17,586 bases of DNA, from NCBI GenBank assembly GCA_016649775.1, contig JAENWY010000019.1, forward strand, positions 1-17,586. Direction: 5' to 3'. The stretch comes from Spirochaetaceae bacterium. GTDB taxonomy: Bacteria; Spirochaetota; Spirochaetia; Sphaerochaetales; Sphaerochaetaceae. The notes beneath the pieces are model-generated. The model did no database searches. It had not been told where the DNA came from and saw only the letters and a program-made list of their open reading frames with translations. This document shows, one piece after another, positions 14,609-17,586 of this stretch (the first letter of the stretch is position 1; each line of letters starts with the position of its first letter). The position numbers were made by a program, and so were the translations under genes.

Positions 14609-15876
14609 TGAGTATTAGTGCTATTGTTGGAGCCCAATGGGGTGATGAAGGTAAAGGTAGAATTGTAGACTATTTAGCAGTTAAAGCTGATATGTGTATT
14701 CGTTACCAAGGTGGTGATAATGCAGGCCACACAGTTATTAATGATAAAGGTAAATTTGCCCTACATATTATTCCTTCAGGCATTTTCAACCCAAACACAA
14801 TTAATATCGTTGGAGCTGGTACAGTTGTTAACTTTAACACTATGACTGTAGAGTTAGAGGAAATTAAAAAAGCTGGTGTTGATACCTCAAATCTTTTTAT
14901 TGATAAAAGAGCTCATATTATTATGCCTTTCCACCAAATGCTAGATGGCGCTGAAGAAGCATCTAAATCTGGAGAGTGGAAAATTGGTACAACTAAAAAA
15001 GGTATTGGACCTTGTTATAGCGATAAAGCTGCAAGATCTGGTATTAGAGCCGTTGATCTTCTTGATGAATCTAGACTTAAAACAAGATTAGAAATGCTTC
15101 TTCCTAGAAAGAACAGAGAATTATCATACTTCGGTTTAGAAGAAGTTAAAATTGAAGATATGATGGAACTTTGTGCTAAATGGAAAGCTGAATATGGTTC
15201 AAAAATTATTGATAGTGTTCCTGTAGTAAGAGCTGCTTATAATGAAAACAAGGAAATCCTTCTTGAAGGTCAACTTGGTATCATGAGAGATCTTGACTGG
15301 GGTATTTATCCTTACACCACAAGTAGTAATCCAACAGCTGGTGGTACTTGTAGTGGTGTTGGTATTTCACCAAGAAGAATTAGCAACATTTATGGTGTTA
15401 TTAAAGCTTACGCAACAAGCGTTGGTGGTGGTCCATTCATGAGTGAAGATTTTGGTCCAGAAGGTGATAAACTTAGAGATTTAGGTCATGAATATGGTGC
15501 TACAACAGGTCGTCCTCGTAGAACAGGTTGGTTTGATGCTGTAGCTGCTGATTATTCTTGTTGGATTAATGGTTTCACTGGTCTTGCAGTTACAAAAATG
15601 GATATCTTAGATACATTTGAAAAGATTAAAGTTTGTGTTGCATACGATATTGATGGTGAGATTGTTAAAACCCTTCCTGAAACAGCTCTTCAAGAAAGAG
15701 CAAAACCAATTTACAAAGAATTTGATGGTTGGATGAGTGATACTTCTAATGCTCGTACTTGGGATCAATTACCTCTTAAAGCTCAAGAGTATGTTATTGA
15801 AATAGGAAAACTAGTTGGTGCTCCTATTAAGTTCATTTCTGTTGGACCTGAAAGAGATCAAATTATTATTCTATAA
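14608..15876 (+). CDS. purA: Adenylosuccinate synthetase
   Basis: PurA joins IMP and aspartate with GTP to make adenylosuccinate. The 422-residue protein has VGAQWGDEGKGRIVDYLA with catalytic Asp13, GGDNAGHT with His41 (same numbers as E. coli), IGTTKKGIGPCYSDKAARSGIR (126-147), GATTGRPRRTGWFD (297-310), TKMDILDTFEKIKV, and FISVGPERDQ at the end. One oddity: the usual EGAQGTxLDID segment reads EGQLGIMRDLDWG here, so Leu223 aligns with the E. coli IMP-contacting Gln224, with Gln one residue earlier. AAGGAG lies 6 nt before the ATG, which overlaps the previous stop. With hpt and the second phosphoribosyltransferase it forms one transcription unit that ends in a strong terminator. Confidence 0.95.
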   Translation: MSISAIVGAQWGDEGKGRIVDYLAVKADMCIRYQGGDNAGHTVINDKGKFALHIIPSGIFNPNTINIVGAGTVVNFNTMTVELEEIKKAGVDTSNLFIDKRAHIIMPFHQMLDGAEEASKSGEWKIGTTKKGIGPCYSDKAARSGIRAVDLLDESRLKTRLEMLLPRKNRELSYFGLEEVKIEDMMELCAKWKAEYGSKIIDSVPVVRAAYNENKEILLEGQLGIMRDLDWGIYPYTTSSNPTAGGTCSGVGISPRRISNIYGVIKAYATSVGGGPFMSEDFGPEGDKLRDLGHEYGATTGRPRRTGWFDAVAADYSCWINGFTGLAVTKMDILDTFEKIKVCVAYDIDGEIVKTLPETALQERAKPIYKEFDGWMSDTSNARTWDQLPLKAQEYVIEIGKLVGAPIKFISVGPERDQIIIL

Positions 15877-15891
15877 TTTAGAATTCAAAGG

Positions 15892-15919
15892 CCCTCAGTT
15901 AATTCTGAGGGTTTTTTTT
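15892..15919 (+). terminator. purA intrinsic terminator
   Basis: CCCTCAG (15892-15898), loop TTAATT, CTGAGGG (15905-15911), then eight T. A textbook rho-independent terminator 15 nt past the purA stop, closing the hpt-purA unit and separating it from purB. Confidence 0.95.
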
Positions 15920-15961
15920 ATTCTTTTAACACACAAAATATTTTATAATTTATTCAATTGA

Positions 15962-15978
15962 GATTTTTGATAAAAATC
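15962..15978. promoter_or_regulatory. Dyad GATTTTT-GAT-AAAAATC upstream of the purB promoter
   Basis: Perfect 7-bp arms around a 3-bp centre. Its centre is 19 bp upstream of the -35 hexamer at 15989, the same placement as the similar GGATTTT/AAAATCC dyad before the RAD55-like gene. Not a terminator: no T-run follows. A shared DNA-binding protein is a reasonable inference; its identity is unknown. Confidence 0.45.
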
Positions 15979-15988
15979 AAGTGAATTA

Positions 15989-16017
15989 TTGCGTTTTACA
16001 CAACAGCGATTTACAAT
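15989..16017 (+). promoter_or_regulatory. Promoter of purB
   Basis: TTGCGT (15989-15994), a 17-bp spacer and TACAAT (16012-16017). It predicts transcription from about 16024 and a leader of about 80 nt. Another TACAAT about 30 bp downstream lacks a good -35 box. Confidence 0.55.
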
Positions 16018-16103
16018 AATTATTGATTATATTTTGCTTATACAATAAAGTTAAAACACTCACATTAAAGATTGTGAAACATTACATTTAAGGACATTAT
16101 TCT

Positions 16104-17507
16104 ATGACTACCTTTACTCATGAGACTTATTTATCTCCTTTCACTTGGAGATATGGCACTGATGAAATGAAATCTATTTACAGTGAAACTCACAAAAGAA
16201 AACTACTTAGACAAGTTTGGATTGCTCTTGCAACTGCTCAAATGAAAGCAGGCTTAGTAACAGAGATTCAAGTAAAACAATTAATTGAGCACAAAGATGA
16301 TATTGACGTAGATAGAGCAACAGAAATTGAAAATGAAATTCACCATGATTTAATGGCTGAAATCAAAACCTATGCAGAACAATGTCCTGAAGCAGGTTCA
16401 ATTATCCATCTTGGTGCAACTAGTATGGATATTTTAGATAATATGGATGCAATTAGACTAAAGGAAGCATTAGATATAATTATCAAAAAAGCAAAAGCCC
16501 TTCTTGTCCTTTATATTGAAAAAATGGAACAATATAAAGATTTACCTTGCATGGCATTTACTCATATTCAACCTGCAGAACCTACTACAGTTGGTTATAG
16601 ATTTGCTCAAACAGCTCAAGACCTTATTGATGATATTAAAGAATTGGAAAATGTTAGAGATAATATTCGTGGTAAAGGAATGAAAGGAGCGGTTGGAACG
16701 GCTGCTAGTTATTTTGAACTACTTGAAGGAACATCAATGAGTCCTTTTGAAATGGAACAAATAGTAATGGATACACTTAATCTTAAAGCCTTCAGTGCTT
16801 CTACTCAAGTTTATACAAGAAAGCAAGATTATAGAGTTGTTAATGCTATTTCTTCTCTTTCCTGTACCCTTTATAAATTCTTTATTGATTTCAGATTATT
16901 ACAATCTCCACCTATCGGTGAATGGTCAGAGCCTTTCGGTAAAAAGCAAGTTGGATCATCTGCAATGCCTTTTAAAAGAAATCCAATTAATAGTGAAAAG
17001 ATAGATAGTTTATGTAGATTTATTTCATCTCAACCAAATACTGCATATCAAAATGCAGCATCTACTTTATTAGAGAGAACTCTTGATGATAGTGCAAATA
17101 GAAGAATTGTACTTCCTGAAACTTTCCTAGCAATGGATGAAGTATTGAAGACTGCTGCCAAAGTAATATCTGGTATGAACATTCATATGAGTGCTATAAA
17201 AAAGAACATGAATAATTATGGCGTTTTTGCAGCAACAGAAAAACTATTAATGCAACTTGGTAAACATGGAGCAAATAGACAGGATATGCATGAAGTAATC
17301 AGGGAGCATTCTCTTAAAGCCTGGGCTGAAGTTCAAGAAGGAGAAGTAAATAATCTAGCTCAAAGCCTTACGAGTGATGAGAGAGTATTAAAGTACCTTA
17401 GTAAGGAAACTGCTCTTAGTCTTCTTAATGCTAATGAATATGTTGGTGATGCACCACTTAGAACACAACTAATTATTGAAGAAGCAAAAGAAATACTTAG
17501 TAAATAA
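16104..17507 (+). CDS. purB: Adenylosuccinate lyase
   Basis: PurB splits adenylosuccinate to AMP and fumarate, and in de novo synthesis also acts on SAICAR. The 467-residue fumarase/aspartase-superfamily protein shows EIHHDLMAE (79-87), HLGATSMDILDN (102-113), THIQPAEPTTVGY (153-165) with a candidate general-acid His154, RGKGMKGAVGTAASY (189-203), STQVYTRKQDY (233-243), and the flexible-loop signature GSSAMPFKRNP (284-294) with the catalytic serine pair. AAGGA lies 9 nt before the ATG. It follows the purA terminator and has its own promoter, so it can be regulated separately while completing the IMP to AMP branch. No terminator follows in the remaining 79 bp. Confidence 0.96.
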   Translation: MTTFTHETYLSPFTWRYGTDEMKSIYSETHKRKLLRQVWIALATAQMKAGLVTEIQVKQLIEHKDDIDVDRATEIENEIHHDLMAEIKTYAEQCPEAGSIIHLGATSMDILDNMDAIRLKEALDIIIKKAKALLVLYIEKMEQYKDLPCMAFTHIQPAEPTTVGYRFAQTAQDLIDDIKELENVRDNIRGKGMKGAVGTAASYFELLEGTSMSPFEMEQIVMDTLNLKAFSASTQVYTRKQDYRVVNAISSLSCTLYKFFIDFRLLQSPPIGEWSEPFGKKQVGSSAMPFKRNPINSEKIDSLCRFISSQPNTAYQNAASTLLERTLDDSANRRIVLPETFLAMDEVLKTAAKVISGMNIHMSAIKKNMNNYGVFAATEKLLMQLGKHGANRQDMHEVIREHSLKAWAEVQEGEVNNLAQSLTSDERVLKYLSKETALSLLNANEYVGDAPLRTQLIIEEAKEILSK

Positions 17508-17539
17508 AGTAATCAATAATAGGGAACATCAAAAACACG

Positions 17540-17554
17540 GTAGATACAATCTAC
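17540..17554. promoter_or_regulatory. Dyad GTAGAT-ACA-ATCTAC downstream of purB
   Basis: Perfect 6-bp arms around a 3-bp centre, 33 nt past the purB stop, without a T-run. It matches the core of the fusA leader dyad at 13 of 15 positions. It may be a binding site for a gene beyond the window, but the short context prevents a firm call. Confidence 0.3.
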
Positions 17555-17586
17555 TATGTCTCATATATGTGGACAACTGAAAAGTA

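Overview
The window is A+T-rich chromosomal DNA (roughly one third G+C by eye) made almost entirely of housekeeping genes. The gene content points to a spirochaete. PheS and PheT are of the archaeal type that spirochaetes carry, the elongation factor G has the mtEFG1-like signature of spirochaete EF-G1, and a CarD-family regulator sits directly upstream of ispD and ispF, as in Treponema (where ispD and ispF are commonly fused). Genus cannot be fixed from this sequence. I see no tRNA, rRNA, CRISPR array, insertion sequence, phage gene or other sign of a mobile region.

Layout. (1) 7-1527, minus: malQ, 4-alpha-glucanotransferase. (2) 1754-3581, plus: carD, ispD, ispF, a tight operon joining an RNA polymerase-binding regulator to two MEP-pathway enzymes. 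(3) 3758-6815, minus: fusA and downstream of it a RAD55/RecA-like ATPase gene with its own promoter; each gene is followed by a hairpin terminator. (4) 7031-7432, plus: a HIT-family nucleotide-binding protein. (5) 7682-10926, minus: pheS-pheT with a 1-nt TAATG overlap. (6) 11078-13057, minus: a fused E1 alpha/beta 2-oxoacid dehydrogenase with no E2 or E3 gene nearby. (7) 13469-17507, plus: hpt, a second phosphoribosyltransferase, purA and purB, which together form a salvage route from hypoxanthine (and probably xanthine/guanine) through IMP and adenylosuccinate to AMP. purB lies behind a terminator and has its own promoter.

The start codons of malQ, carD and the HIT gene lack a Shine-Dalgarno sequence and instead have a -10-like hexamer 6-8 nt upstream, which suggests leaderless mRNAs. 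The other genes mostly have visible ribosome-binding sites. The longer start options of carD, the HIT gene, pheS and the E1 gene were shortened on this evidence and on family alignment.

I found no clear new multi-gene system. The most interesting non-coding signal is a pair of similar dyads, GATTTT-N(2-3)-AAAATC in form. Each is centred about 19 bp upstream of the -35 box of a good promoter, one before the RAD55-like ATPase gene and one before purB, and the pair may mark a shared regulator. Other points of interest are an altered Gln region in PurA, a degenerate Walker A in the RAD55-like protein, and GTAGAT/CTAC dyads near fusA and after purB.
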